Below, in pieces: positions 11,524-23,920 of a stretch of 64,000 nucleotides of DNA. The notes below the pieces were generated by a model. That model saw only the letters and a program-made list of their open reading frames with translations. It did no database searches and was not told the DNA's origin. Both the position numbers and the translations under genes were made by a program. The stretch comes from [Phialemoniopsis] sp. UDSM-2020 (lineage: Eukaryota; Ascomycota; Sordariomycetes; Thyridiales; Thyridiaceae), in NCBI GenBank assembly GCA_018873225.1, contig JAEILZ010000001.1:1674001-1738000 (forward strand), given 5' to 3'. The first letter of the stretch is position 1. Each line of letters opens with the position of its first letter.

Positions 11524-14500
11524 ATGCTCAGACCTGTCGCCCGTCCCGCGAGGTCGACGAGCGCAACAGCGACCGCGACAGCAAGCTTCGTGCGCCTGGC
11601 CAAGCACCGAGCTCATCGGCCCCAACGGCTATGGCTTGGTTACCACGTCAGGTGGCAGTCTGCTGTCGCCGAAGCCTCGTCAAAGAGCTTAGCCAGTGAG
11701 AAGACCTCCCCTCGCTCTTTTTCTTGTGCGATACTCGGACTAATACGAGATGGCAGTTTCGTCGCATCCACGATATAACGAGATTGGCGTTCAACAACTG
11801 AGCAAACACATCTATGACCAGATTTTCACAGGACCCGGCGAGGCGCCGCCGCAAGAGCTCGTTGAGCTTGCAAAAGACCATTTGCGCCGACACGACTTGC
11901 TAGGGAAGAACACCGACAATGCCGAGCCGATCGCGTTTGACCTGCCCCAGCTCAAGGGTCGCACTCTCGATGAGCACTTCTACAAGCTAGGGCTGGACGC
12001 CTCGGAGCCGTTCCTCAGCCATGCGAAAGATTTCGCACGAGCCAGCACGCCGTCCAAGCCTCGAAAATGGGTGCGCCGAAGCGGCTGGACCAAGTACTAT
12101 CCAGATGGCAAGTCAGAAGCAGTCGATGCGCCGGACGCGACGATGCTATCATTCGACACAGAGGTTATGTGGAAGGAACATCCGTTTGCTGTCATGGCTT
12201 GCGCTGCCAGCCCGACAGCATGGTACGCCTGGCTGTCACCGTGGTTATTGGGAGAAACAAAAGAACAACGGCATTTGATACCCCTCGGCGATCCTACCAG
12301 CGAGCGCATCATCGTCGGCCACAATATCGGGTACGACCGAGCAAGAATCCTGGAAGAGTACGATTTGAGTCAGACCCGAAACTGTTTTCTAGACACCATG
12401 TCACTACATGTCGCTGTCAACGGCATGTGCTCCCAACAACGTCCTACGTGGATGAAGCACAAGAAGAACAAGGAGCTTCGCGACAAGATTGCTCAAGAGA
12501 CTTCCAGCACGGAGTTAGCTGGGTTGCTCAACAACCATGCATTCCACGCAGAAGAGGAGGAGCTGTGGGTGGAAAGGAGTTCCGTGAATTCGCTAAGGGA
12601 TGTTGCTAAATTTCACCTCAACATCTCCATCGACAAGGCCATGCGAGATGATTTTGGCGAACTGGATCGCGATGGCGTCTTGGGCAAATTGGACGAATTA
12701 CTGGACTACTGCGCTGCCGACGTCGCGATCACTCACCGCGTGTATCAGATTGTGTTCCTCAACTTCTTGGACACCTGCCCACATCCCGTGAGCTTCGCTG
12801 CCTTGCGCCATCTTTCCACCCAAATTTTACCCGTGGACAAATCATGGGACTCTTATATAGCCAACGCAGAGGCCACGTATCATGAGCTTTCTGATGCCGT
12901 TCAGGAGCGACTCGTGGCCTTGACAAAGAAGGCCCTCGAAATTAAGGGTGACTCGGAGAAGTGGCAGCAAGATCCTTGGTTGAGTCAGCTGGACTGGTCA
13001 GGGCAGGAGATCAAAATGGTAAAGGGAAAGAAGAAGAACGACCCTCCACGGCCTGCTGCCCGACAGAAAAAGCCAGGGATGCCGAAATGGTACAAGGACC
13101 TGTTCGCAAAGAACGATGCTCCGATAAGCATCACTGTACGGACAAGGATAGCGCCTCTCCTCCTCAGGCTGGCTTGGGAGAGCAATCCGCTCTTCTGGTC
13201 TGATAAGTACGGCTGGACATTCCGTGTTGATCGAGCGGAGACGGCAAGATATGCCGGCCAACAAATGACGCCTTGCGACTTCAGCGATACGACTGAACCC
13301 ATGGCACTAGATAACCGCCATGTGTACTATAAGCTACCACACAAGGACGGACCGACTGCTCGCTGTGTCAACCCGATGGCAAAGGGTTATCTACCCTATT
13401 TTGAAAAGGGAACACTGTCGTCCGAGTACTCATACGCCAAGGAAGCACTTGAGATGAACGCCTCCTGCTCATATTGGATTAGTGCACGAGAACGTATTAA
13501 ATCACAGCTGGTTGTGTACAAAGAAGACTTACCCGGCCACAAGAAACGTGGCCGAAGGAAGAGTGATGCCGACCAGGGCTTCATCTTGCCACAAGTCATT
13601 CCTATGGGTACTATCACCAGACGAGCAGTCGAGAACACGTGGTTGACGGCCAGCAATGCGAAGAAGAACCGCGTTGGGTCTGAGTTGAAATCGATGGTGA
13701 AGGCTCCCCCAGGCTACCGCTTTGTTGGCGCAGATGTCGACTCTGAGGAATTATGGATTGCCAGTGTCGTCGGTGATGCAACCTTCAAGCTTCATGGAGG
13801 AAATGCTATTGGCTTCATGACCTTGGAAGGTACCAAGGCTGCCGGGACGGATCTCCACTCTCGAACAGCCTCCATCCTTGGCATCACTCGCAACGATGCT
13901 AAAGTCTTCAACTATGGGAGAATTTACGGAGCTGGACTGAAATTTGCGGCACAGCTCCTCCGGCAGTTCAACCCAAGCATGTCGGAGAGTGAAACTCTCG
14001 CCGTGGCGACAAAACTCTATGCAGCTACCAAGGGTATGAAGACGAACCGAAAACTTCTCTACAAGCGCCCCTTCTGGCGTGGTGGTACGGAGTCCTTCGT
14101 CTTCAACCGCCTGGAGGAGTTTGCTGAGCAAGAACGCCCCCGCACCCCTGTCCTCGGGGCGGGCATAACTGAGGCCTTGATGGGCCGGTTTATCAGCAAG
14201 GGCGGCTATCTTACATCTCGCATCAACTGGGCTATCCAGTCATCGGGTGTAGACTACTTGCACCTACTTATCGTGTCTATGGATTACCTCATACGCCGTT
14301 ACAACATCAATGCTCGTTTGGCCATCACGGTACACGACGAGATACGGTACTTGGTCAAGGAAGAGGACAAGTACAGGGCCGCCATGGCGCTGCAGGTCGC
14401 AAACCTGTGGACGAGAGCCATGTTTGCCGAGCAGGTCGGCATCAAGGACCTGCCGCAGGCAGTGGCATACTTTAGCGCTGTCGATATCGACCACGTGCTC

Positions 14501-15043
14501 AGGAAGGAGGTGGATATGGACTGCATCACCCCGAGCCATAAGGAGGCCATCCCCCACGGCGAAAGCCTCGACATCCAAACGCTTCTAGCCAGGGGCGACG
14601 AGGCGCGTCTGGACGACTCCATCGTTCCGAACCCTGCGCACGCACCTAACCCGGAGGCAATAGCGTACACGCCCCGCAAGCCGGTCATGGAGACTCTGCG
14701 CGAAGAGAGCGGCGACCAGGACATCGCCTTCATCAAGGCCCAGATCACGGCCGACGAGAAGGAGCTGCGCGCGCTGCTGGCCGAGAAGAAGAAGGTGTCG
14801 GCGCCGGCGAAGGCGCCGGCCGAGAAGGCCAGCGAGAAGACCCGCGTGGCCTACCAGGCGCAGGCGCAGCTGATACCCACCATGAACGAGCCGATCTCGG
14901 TCTCGGACGCGATGGGCACGGTGAGGTACGGGTCGCGGACGGGGAGTCACACGGCGCACGGCCGGCCACCGGCGTGGACGCACTGGCCGAAGCCTGCTGC
15001 CGGTAAGGGTGGTGGCAGGGGCTCAGCATCGTGGAGACTGTGA
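11524..15043 (+). CDS. mip1: Mitochondrial DNA polymerase gamma (family A)
   Basis: Replicates mitochondrial DNA in the matrix. Exons 11524-11695 and 11757-15043 (61-nt intron with an ACTAAT-type branch) give 1152 residues, a normal length for fungal Mip1. The N-terminus is Arg/Ser/Ala-rich without acidic residues for about 45 positions, fitting a mitochondrial presequence. All catalytic motifs are present. Exonuclease I has D191 and E193 (FDTEV), II has N247 and D251 (GHNIGYD), and III has YCAAD with D379. Polymerase A is DVDSEELWIAS with D717, B is NDAKVFNYGRIYGAG, and C is TVHDE with D918. The C-terminus carries a roughly 150-residue charged Ala/Lys-rich extension after the polymerase core, as is common in filamentous fungi. 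The start ATG at 11524 is the first that includes the presequence. Confidence 0.95.
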
Positions 15044-15303
15044 GTGGGGGTCTGTTTGGTCCTGTTTGAACTCTGGCTACAAGCCATACTTTCCCTCTCC
15101 TTTGTCAGCTATTTAGTATGTTTGAGTATGTGTGGAGCCCACGATGTGTACTACTGTATGAGGAGTTTGGGGGCATACTTGCAGGTGGCTTGTTATCTAG
15201 CGTGATGTCGGAGTTTGAGGTTACAGCGTAAGGTATCTACTAGCACGACAATACAAATATTGCAGCCATTGTGTGTAAGTCCCAATTGTGGTGAGCTGTC
15301 ATA

Positions 15304-17426
15304 TCAGTCCACCCACGATCCTGGCATCTGGCGCACTTCGCTTATTCGTCCTGCCTTTCGATCTTTCTTCCCTTGTCGTCGTGCGAACCTCTCGTCGCGA
15401 AGCTTTGCCGCGAGGAACATGGCACTACACGCCTCCCGAGCTTTCGGGTCAGATGAGAATAGCCAGTCGCTATCATACTCGTCCCATGCCTCGTATTCAA
15501 CGAACGTCACCCAGATTACGCCGTCACCCTTCCTAGGTACGAAGTCTTTCCACCGACGATGATCCTGTAAGCTTTCTGAAAGAGGGCTGTACGTCTCTGC
15601 TATATCGAAACATTGAAACTCCTGCAGCACATGACCTGCTGGGCTTTCCGGGTCGACCCACCAGGTCCATCCTGGCCCCATGAGTGATCCGTACCTCACA
15701 TCGATGAGCCTTTTTGAACGAGGCATTTCGACGTCATCTCGGTACAGCCATCTCTCGGTCAGACGAGGCATCAGGTAGTCGAGATAAATTTCCCGGGTTA
15801 TACCGCAGTACTCCATGATTGACAACCAGATCTCGAACTCGTGAGGAAAGTCAAACTGATCAAAGTCCAAGAGCCATTCAAGGTCAAGCTCAGTCGTCGG
15901 CAGAGAATTTTCTCGCAGTATGGTATAATTGTGATGCCCATAGCTGCAGATGCTTTTGTAAACGTCTGCAAATGATGCATGCGAGTAGTCCGGGGAGTCA
16001 TACTTCTGCCACAAGTAGGCCAGGTTACATTGAAACCACGCTCGGTATAAGTACAGGGGCAAATCCTCCGGGTCGAACCAGTCCAGAGATTTGCAAAGAA
16101 TAGCCAGGTCGGCCGGGGCGTACGCAATAGCAAGCGCGAAGGCCCATTCTACCACGCTCGTAATATGATGTCGATTCGTGTAGAAGAAGGAGTAAATCTC
16201 GGGGTCTTGTGAATATTTGATTAGTCCCCAGTCTGCCGGCGTGCTGATCATGACATATGGTCATTAGTTGTTGCAGAGCACACTTTGATGTAGATTGGAT
16301 CTGGTACTAACAAATTCCAAACCTTGCCGGTGCTGTCTAGCTTTGAAATGAGATCGCACACCATGACGTTTCCTGCTTCTGCAGCCATCTTTCTCGGTGT
16401 CAGTTGCTCAGACCAAGACTCTGGAAAAAGACATCTTAGCTCACATGTAGTAGTAATTTACCCTCATGATCCCTGCTATACAACGACAGAGTGCCACTGG
16501 AGAGCAGTTCTTGAACGTGAAGCATGTTCCTCTCTGAAACAGCCTTTCGGTATTCCCCAGCAGTTTCTTGTGGCAATATGTGGGTGAAATGGCAAGAGAA
16601 GATAGCCGGCCTCCCTATTCCGATATTCAGACTGTAAGGGATGATTCTTAGATATAGATGGAGTTCCCGTCGATCATCAACAATATACCAGTTTCGATCT
16701 TCTGAAGGATTCCAGCACTTTGCAGTTGTTGTTCGACGAAGTTCTATTACGTTCTTCCAAAGCCAAAGTAACTTGTGGTCGACTCGTTGTCGAACTGTAT
16801 CGCTATATGTCCTGGAGTGTTGGGGAGACGTTTGGGTCATGTTCATGCTTGTGGTGTCTGAGATATTTGTCTCGAGCATCTTCGGTCCTTTCTCATGAGA
16901 AAATGGCCGAAACTGGCTGGGCTGTAGTGTCATACACCTGTGATGTATAAGCTCTGATATATGGATATCAATAGGAAAGGACGTACCAGGTATGGACGAG
17001 GATGAAATCTCTCACATTACTCAAGCATAAACCCAGTTCCTCCTGTGCACTATCAAACAATCTCTTTCTTAGCTGGCCTCGTAGAGCTTCGGTAATGCGT
17101 TGAGATCGCGATAAGCTCTTTACTCGAGATACTTCTCCATCGATGCGTTGGAGGATGACAACACATTCTCTAAGAGAGGTCTCAACTCCCTTTACAATGT
17201 CCTGCTCATATGTTTTCATGTCCTCCTTATCGAGCGTGTTCAGAATGAGCTGAATCTTTTGACACATTTCAGAAACTTGGGCCAGGGTCCTCTCTAATTG
17301 CTGAAATTCCTTGCTCGCTTTATTTGAGGCTTTAATACCTTCTCTGATACTGCGTGTGAGGTGAGCGACCTCGATCGCCAGCGATATGAGGCCAGCTATG
17401 CCGGCCGTGAGAGAGAATGGATCCAT
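15304..17426 (-). CDS. HeLo-like N-terminal domain plus ankyrin protein (fungal STAND/cell-death type)
   Basis: Four exons (16987-17426, 16445-16937, 16312-16388, 15304-16243) join in phase to 649 residues. Residues 1-~145 begin MDPFSLTAGIAGLISLAIEV and continue as helices with heptad-like leucines (QLERTLAQVSEMCQKIQLIL). This is the classic start of fungal HeLo-like N-terminal domains found on STAND/NLR, ankyrin and patatin proteins. Around 285-340 sits a short ankyrin stretch (SERNMLHVQELLSSGTLSL, then LLLHMAAEAGNVMVCDLI), interrupted by the second intron. The remaining ~300 residues are Trp/Tyr/Asp-rich with no domain I know. No NACHT or NB-ARC ATPase is visible. A role in allorecognition or regulated cell death is inferred from the N-terminal domain class only. 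The third junction uses a GTTAGT donor and a CTAATGAC branch. Confidence 0.72.
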
Positions 17427-18790
17427 GTTGTGCTTGTGCTGCGGACAGTCCCGGAGGTGAGCTTCTTTGATTCTCTCACGTTACTCCCAGTCAGCTCTGT
17501 TACGATCTAATAGATTGATGATCTCTAGATCGAATGAATGTCGAAGATGAGCTGCAGGAATAATGACGGCGGGGAAACGCGCAGCCGGAATCATCACATG
17601 CAGCTGAGGCTGCGCCACTGGCTGTATGCCTTGCTGTCTGCCAATCATCGCCAAATCCAACGCCGCCCAGCGATTGGGAACTATTCAATTGGAACTGGCC
17701 TGAGGTGATAAGTCGAGCTTTCGCATCGGGTGGTATTTGAAGTAAGGCCATTATCACCACTTACTGCACAGTGTCGCCAGTCCACCAGATACTTCGGGGG
17801 CGAGGTTCTATCCCTTTTGGGTAGACTAAGTGTTCACATGATCCATACTTATAACATATTACAATTCCAAGGCGCAGTTGCTTCGAAGTCTCTTGTTCTG
17901 AAAGACATCTAGTGTCGTTTTTGAGGGTGTCTCTCTGAAGTCTGGTGAGAAAATAAGCTTTTCATCTACTTAGAGACTTCAATCAAGGTAGTCAGTTTGA
18001 AGGAATGATCACAGTTGAATGCGAAGTCTACAACACAAACACTGCCGTTCCATGGTGACGAGGCTTCTTTCCATGTTTGAAAGACTGAGCAACAATGAGC
18101 ACGTTCCTCAAGGCAAACATGAGCCCCTTCGCATTAGTCCATACAACGAAGGAGTATAGATGTCCTGCATATGGTCAGAAATAAGCTTTTTGAAATGTTT
18201 GAGATGGCCTCTGATATCCGGGTAGGCGGGTCTCAGGTCACCACGGGAGAGTTGCATTGAGCCTCTCTTGCACATCGGTCAATTGTATGAGCTAAACAAG
18301 CAGTGGGCGTAGCTACAATCCCCCTCGAACACGAACAAAGGTCTGCAATCAGGTCTATGCAGTATGATTCGTCAATGAGTCTACATTTCTCCCTTTAGCC
18401 TGAAGTCATCGCTTTCCCCTCCCTTGCCCCGGCCGAGATCGCGGGGGTTCATCCCAGGAAAGTGGGAAAACTACATGCTACGCACGCAATCTGTACCTGA
18501 GCGGAATAAATTGACTCGTTAAGGGGACGCGGATAGTGTAGCACCGCGATGCTAGTTGTCAAAGTTGGATAGTGTGGAAGAGGTGCGACAGGGGTTTCAG
18601 TATGCCGGCGTCGCGATGGGGACGCACCGGAAGGGGTCGACAGGTCGTGATGGGGGTCGAGTTTGTATGAGATAGGAGACCCGGACCGTCTGGTCGTATA
18701 AGTAGCGCGCAGAGTGACTCATAGAAAGCTCGCCATAGTTTCCCTCTGCCTTTGCCTGGTTCCATTTCTGCCTGCATGACCAACAGAATC
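17427..18790. promoter_or_regulatory. Divergent intergenic region, 1.36 kb
   Basis: Lies between the HeLo-like gene and the carboxylesterase. No gene recognised; base composition is mixed to AT-rich around 17.8-18.3 kb. A TATA-like TATAAGTA at 18697-18704 sits about 90 nt before the esterase ATG and could serve as its core promoter. Confidence 0.45.
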
Positions 18791-20849
18791 ATGGCTTCTC
18801 TCCTCAAGCCACTAGTATTCCTCGCGGCTGTTGCCTCGGCAGCTCTATCCACCTCAAGCTTGAAATCCGACCTCACCATCATAGTCAACAATGATCTCAA
18901 AGGTAGGTAAAGAGCGATCAGCAAGCGAACCTGTGCCTAACCAGTGAGCAGGGGTGAACAGTACACATGCCAAGTCCGGACTCATCCTCTTGAGCAAGCG
19001 CACCCTTGGACAGGCTACTGAGACATGCAAAGCTCTCGGTGAGCACCTCTGGGCGCCCGAGTTGGATCTGGGCGATATTAGGGCCAGCATGGACTACTTG
19101 AGATTCCAGGGCCGCGCCACGGATTCGACCCCCTTTTGGATCCTGCCCAAGGACGGCGTGCCGCGAGCCATCACGACCCGCGGCATGACCGCTACGTTCA
19201 ACGCCGAGGAGCGCTTCAAAGCCATCTGCACGCAGTCAGCCCCTTTATCTGTAGACGGATGGGCCGATACGAGTGAGAAGTGGCAGCTCACCGTGCGCTC
19301 CAACAACCAGGACCTCACGGGCTTCAGGGACCGCCACAGCTTTCGCTTCCTCGGTATCCGATATGCTCCGCAGCCGCAACGTTTTACTCACTCTGTTCCG
19401 TTCACAGGCGATGGAGGGGCGGCTTCGGCTACTGAGTTTGCTGCCCAGTGTGCGCAGGGCAGTTCCGGAGCCGAAGATTGCTTGTTTCTCAACATTTGGA
19501 CTCCATATGTTCCGCGCCCCGAATGCGTTGACAGAAAGGAGAGGCAAAAGCCCGTCATGTTCTGGATACATGGCGGTGCCTTTACTGCTGGGACGGGGAG
19601 TGACCCGACTGTGGATGGCGGTAACTTAGCCTCTCGTGGTGACGTCGTCGTGGTCACGATCAACTACCGCCTGAGCACTCTGGGCTTCTTGGCGCTGGAG
19701 GACGGTGTGACGAACGGCAACTATGGGCTAGCGGACCAGATCAACGCTCTTGACTGGGTGAGGGAGCACATCAAGGACTTTGGCGGTGATCCCGACAGGA
19801 TCACCATCTTCGGGCAGTCCGCTGGTGCCGGCTCGGTTCGCGCCATGATGGCCTCGCCAAAGGCTATTGGTAAGTTTGCCGGAGCTATCCCTGTTAGCAA
19901 TCTGGGTGGTATCAACTACGGCACCACGTACTCCAAGTATTACACCATCCAGCAGGAGGTCGAAGTCGCAGCCAACGCCATACTCAAAGCGACCAACTGT
20001 TTGGATGCCCCGTCCCAAGTCCAGTGTCTCCGCGCTGTGCCTGCCAACACGTTGACTGGGCTCGATACCGTTGCACGCTATATTGTTGTCGACGGCACCT
20101 ATATCACATCAGATGAGTTAGAGCTGGACGGCCCTCGTCTGCCTTTTGAGCTCATGATGGGCATCACCGCCGAGGACGGCGCCCCCATGATCAGCTACCC
20201 TCAGACAACGGATAGGGATGCATACCTTGATGCTGCTGGATTTCCCAACCCGCCAGAGGACTTGTTCCCCGTTCCCGAAGGTCCCGATCCGCTTCTGAAC
20301 CTGTTCAATATGAGCTCTCGTGTGGCCACTGATGGCATCTTCCGCTGCGTCGACCAAGACACCATCTACACCGGCCTGAGGAAAGGGAGGTTCGGCCCGG
20401 TGTACTACTACGAGTTTCACCGCACCTACCAGACGACAGGCTGGCCGAACCTCGCCGCCTGCGAACCGCCCAAGACGGAGTCTCACCCCGATGGCGACCC
20501 CAGCCTGCCGTACCTCCGCTGCCACTCGGGCGAGCTATACTTCATCTTCGGGAACCTCGCCAGACAGGGCTTGCCCTTCCGCGACCAGTATGATCTGCCG
20601 TTCCAAGAATATGTTCTCGACTCCTTTGCGTCGTTTGCAAGGACGTTCAATCCGAATCCCGAGAGAGATCTCCTAATAGCTAGGGGCTACGACAGCACCC
20701 TCATGGAGCTCGAGGGTGGGGAACAGTGGGCGCCTGCGACGAAGGATAATATGACGATGCGGATACTCCAATGGCCGCCGCTTCAGGGGCCGTTCCGAGA
20801 GGTGGAGCAGTGCGATGCTTTGAAGCTTGGGCTGAACTATTTCGAATAA
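18791..20849 (+). CDS. Secreted type-B carboxylesterase/lipase with N-terminal extra domain
   Basis: An alpha/beta-hydrolase of the cholinesterase/lipase class, probably hydrolysing carboxylic esters outside the cell. Exons 18791-18902 and 18952-20849 (49-nt intron) give 669 residues. A signal peptide is evident (LLKPLVFLAAVASA). The catalytic core starts near residue 155. The oxyanion-hole motif HGGAF is at 244, the nucleophile elbow GQSAG has S327 (Gln replaces the usual Glu before Ser), an acidic residue lies in ITAEDG, and the histidine is probably H562 in CHSGELYFIFG. Between signal and core there are ~110 residues containing SGLILLSKR, ETCKALGEHLW and FWILPKDG; this Cys-containing module is seen on a subset of fungal esterases and its role is unknown to me. 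No operon-like partner is nearby. Confidence 0.9.
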
Positions 20850-21481
20850 GGGGGTTTCTCTAGAGATGGTTTGATTAGGTCGCGTTTGCAACTGTTTGAA
20901 AGTAATCTACTATAGTTAGTTAAGTTCAATTGAGATATTAGTTTACCGAAGCTTTGAAAGACTTACCTTGTCTTGAGTCTCTCATATTCTATCATCTGGA
21001 GCCCTTGAGTAGAGACCCCTCGCCTGCAGATTTGGGGGTTGATCGGGGTTGAAGGTAGCCATAAAGGAGGAGGGCCACTGCTTTGCCTTGTGATTCTACT
21101 ACTACATGAAAACATAGTCTGGCAAGGTGAAGAAATTCAGCTTGAGCCTATAGGTATCGTGGGCAAGGCATCGACAGTGAAATGCAAAATGCGGACCCGC
21201 TTGTCACTCTCCTCCCCCGGAGACCGCAGCAACCTGTAGTAGCAGCACTTTACAATTAGCTAGGGCACATTGTGAAGCCTTTCACGATCTTTGAGTGAGA
21301 AATCTTTGGAAGAGACACCCTCATAACGTCCTCCTTCTTTCTGAACACTCTGTAAGCAACTCGAATCGCAAGATCGCATCGCTCAGCTATCAACTCATAC
21401 CCATTGTTCCCCTGGCTTGTATTCCAATCTCGAGCCCAAGCAGACGGCAACTTGTCACCTCTCTCAACTCGGCTTCCGCAG
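20850..21481. other. Intergenic, 632 nt
   Basis: Carries the 3' end of the esterase gene and the 5' leader of the next small gene. AT-rich just after the esterase stop; nothing else recognised. Confidence 0.45.
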
Positions 21482-22129
21482 ATGCCTTCTTGCACTACAA
21501 CCGGCAACATGGCTCACGTCGACCCGCGTATCGAGAGCGTCGGCCACCCTGACGGAGAACTTCTTCCTATTGAGTTGGGCAATCTGATCGTCAAGGGCGC
21601 TATCAAGGCGGCTAAGAAGACTGCTAAAGCCTTCAAGAAGACGTACCATCGGGTACGTTATGCTCGTTTTAATCGCCAGGCCCGTAGGGCACTTCGCCGC
21701 GCCCAAAACGAGGCAAACACTTCTAGAAATACACCAAGAGGCATTGTTGACAACGCCCTCGCTTGCGAGGTTCAGCCCTCCGTATGCGTGCTACCCGCCC
21801 AGCTGGGCCACTTTGTCACCACTCAGGGGGGATCCGACGACCCCGAGGGTGTCGAGAACAGTATTCGGTTCCCAGCGCCGGGAGACACGATCCTGATCCA
21901 GCAAGTCGTTCAGGTAACGCACCAGATGATGCCGGAGGGCGCGGCCCCGCCGCCAGACCGAACCAACGCTCGTCAGTCGGTTGTTGACCCGGCGTGGGCG
22001 GCCGGTCCGCCTTCCCCGGTCGCGGAGGAGGAGGAGCAGGTGGAGAACAACCGCCGGTCCCGTGTCTGGGAGGCCACCTTGGGTGGTCTCGGATCTCTCG
22101 TCTCCAGTCCTGTCGTCCGTGAGCCGTGA
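21482..22129 (+). CDS. Hypothetical basic protein, 215 residues
   Basis: An uninterrupted frame of 215 codons from the first in-frame ATG at 21482; a second ATG at 21509 (acatggc) has an equally good context and gives 206 residues. I do not recognise the family. Residues ~35-80 form a strongly basic, potentially amphipathic stretch (KAAKKTAKAFKKTYHRVR, then RRALRRAQNEA). The middle is hydrophobic/neutral, and the C-terminal third is Pro/Ala-rich with a short acidic run (VAEEEEQVE). There is no signal peptide, membrane span or cysteine pattern. A GTACGT sequence near 21652 could be a donor, but no matching acceptor in phase was found. It could be a lineage-specific gene. Confidence 0.5.
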   Translation: MPSCTTTGNMAHVDPRIESVGHPDGELLPIELGNLIVKGAIKAAKKTAKAFKKTYHRVRYARFNRQARRALRRAQNEANTSRNTPRGIVDNALACEVQPSVCVLPAQLGHFVTTQGGSDDPEGVENSIRFPAPGDTILIQQVVQVTHQMMPEGAAPPPDRTNARQSVVDPAWAAGPPSPVAEEEEQVENNRRSRVWEATLGGLGSLVSSPVVREP

Positions 22130-23920
22130 ACTCCTCGCGTTTGAACCCGAGCCGGGTTCACTGAGTGGTTCCGCTTCCTCTTTTCCGGTCCCAAAAAGAA
22201 CGGGGCAAGAGCCGGCCGCGAAGAAGGCCCAAAGATGCTGGGAAAGGGAATACCGGTGAGCAGATCTTCCTTCTTCATCTCAATGATGAATAGTACCAGA
22301 TACTGACTGCATCTTGAAAAGCAGAAAATTTGAGAGAGGGAGTCGGGGGAAGGAAATGGGTGTTGAAAGGACAAGCATATCTTAATGATCGAGAGAGAAG
22401 CCAAAAGGAGTCAGGCAAGTTGCCTTGAGAAATGTTGCCTTGCGATCCGTTGACAAATGGACAGTACCTACCTGCCTACCTGCAGTTCGGGATTCGAAGA
22501 AGCAATGTGCTACAATGTCTGTGAAGTGTGGACTCGTTGCCGTCCGTGGGCTGGTCTGGCCTCGTGCAGGAGAAACACAAGACACTTTGATAGACCCGCC
22601 TTCAGCCGGCTCAAGCAAGCCACACCCGCGTCCAAGAGTCATGGACTATCCCACAGCCCATCCATCGCCGACGGAGCAGCGCAAGAGGTGAGCAGGTCAT
22701 GGAGAAGTAGTTCGAGACTTCTTTGGCATCCTTTGAAGCACCATGCCATGATTGTGATACTCTGTCTTGATCGCTGGCCATACTCGAGCCAATCAATGTC
22801 GAGGAGTGCGATATTAACCCACTAACGAGTGAACAGACTGGACAAATACCTGGTAAGGGTAAAGTGCCTCAGCCTTAGTAATGCCTAACAGGAAGCTAAA
22901 TTAAAGCCCCAGCCCCCACTCATGTCTCTCCATCGCCGGCTGTGTGTCAAACAGAGACTGTCTGGGGTGGTCACACTACCGGACCTGAGTTCTAGTACTT
23001 GTAAGTAAAGGTTAGAGGAATCAATGGTGAGAAGTCCATGGTCAACAGAGTTCAGAGGCGCTCGCAAGACTTGGCACTACACGTATGCTGTTTGCGCGGC
23101 GCGACTGCGAGACAGGATACAATATGTTACAGATGACGGGTACTCGGAGTCTCCCGGCCTGTTGCACCTCACCTAACATCGTACATACATAGCCTTGAAT
23201 CGTACATTGTGTTCCCCTGCCACGACGGGGTCGAGTGGTGCCCGGAGGAGATAAAAATACTACGACAGGATGAAAAGCGAGGAATGATTTGGCCACCTAA
23301 GTACGTGGACGAGTGAGATACACTGGAAATCCGGACAAGATCATAGATGGCAGGGACCGAATAGAGGCAAACAGAACCAAGAGGGAAAAGGAAGTAACCA
23401 AGAGGAAGGGGGTCGTCGATATAAGAAGTCGGCGAGTGGAGGGCTTTTCTCTCTCTTGCCTTGCGAGCTCAAATTGTCTGTCTGTCCCCGCCCACCCGCC
23501 TCACCAAAATTCGCACCGTCCATCAACAGATCCCAGATCCCGGCAAGCCACTAAATGCAACTTGCATCCAATCCTGGCTGGCTTGTTTGTCTTGGGTTTG
23601 CTCGATTTGCTTGCTTAATTTCCCTCTCCCGTGCGTGCGTGCGCCCGCCTTTTCCACGAACAAACGACCGACCCTTTTTTTCCCTCTCGCCTTGTATTTG
23701 ATTCTACTTTAGAGACAATCCAGTCCCATCGGACCTCGCGGGTCCCCGCGCCCGCCATCCCGACATTTTTTCTCATACTTACTTACACATACACACCAGA
23801 CCAGACAGACTCAAGCAGGCTCTCTCGTCTGATTTGATCTCCCCGCCCTGCCTCACCTCCCTCTCTAGACCACGGTGCATCCTCTCACGTTCTCTTACCC
23901 TCCATCTCAAGCGAAGCACG
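22130..23920. promoter_or_regulatory. Long intergenic region and pyrimidine-rich leader upstream of a Zn2Cys6 gene
   Basis: 1.8 kb with no convincing gene; scattered frames under 125 codons show no family signature. From about 23430 to 23920 the plus strand is clearly C/T-rich with short CT runs, as is usual for the transcription start region and 5' leader of fungal regulatory genes. Confidence 0.5.

Noticed and set aside
22141..22160. GAACCCGAGCCGGGTTC hairpin as a tRNA T-arm
   Set aside because: No box A or acceptor stem at the right distance; it is just a short inverted repeat after the small basic gene.
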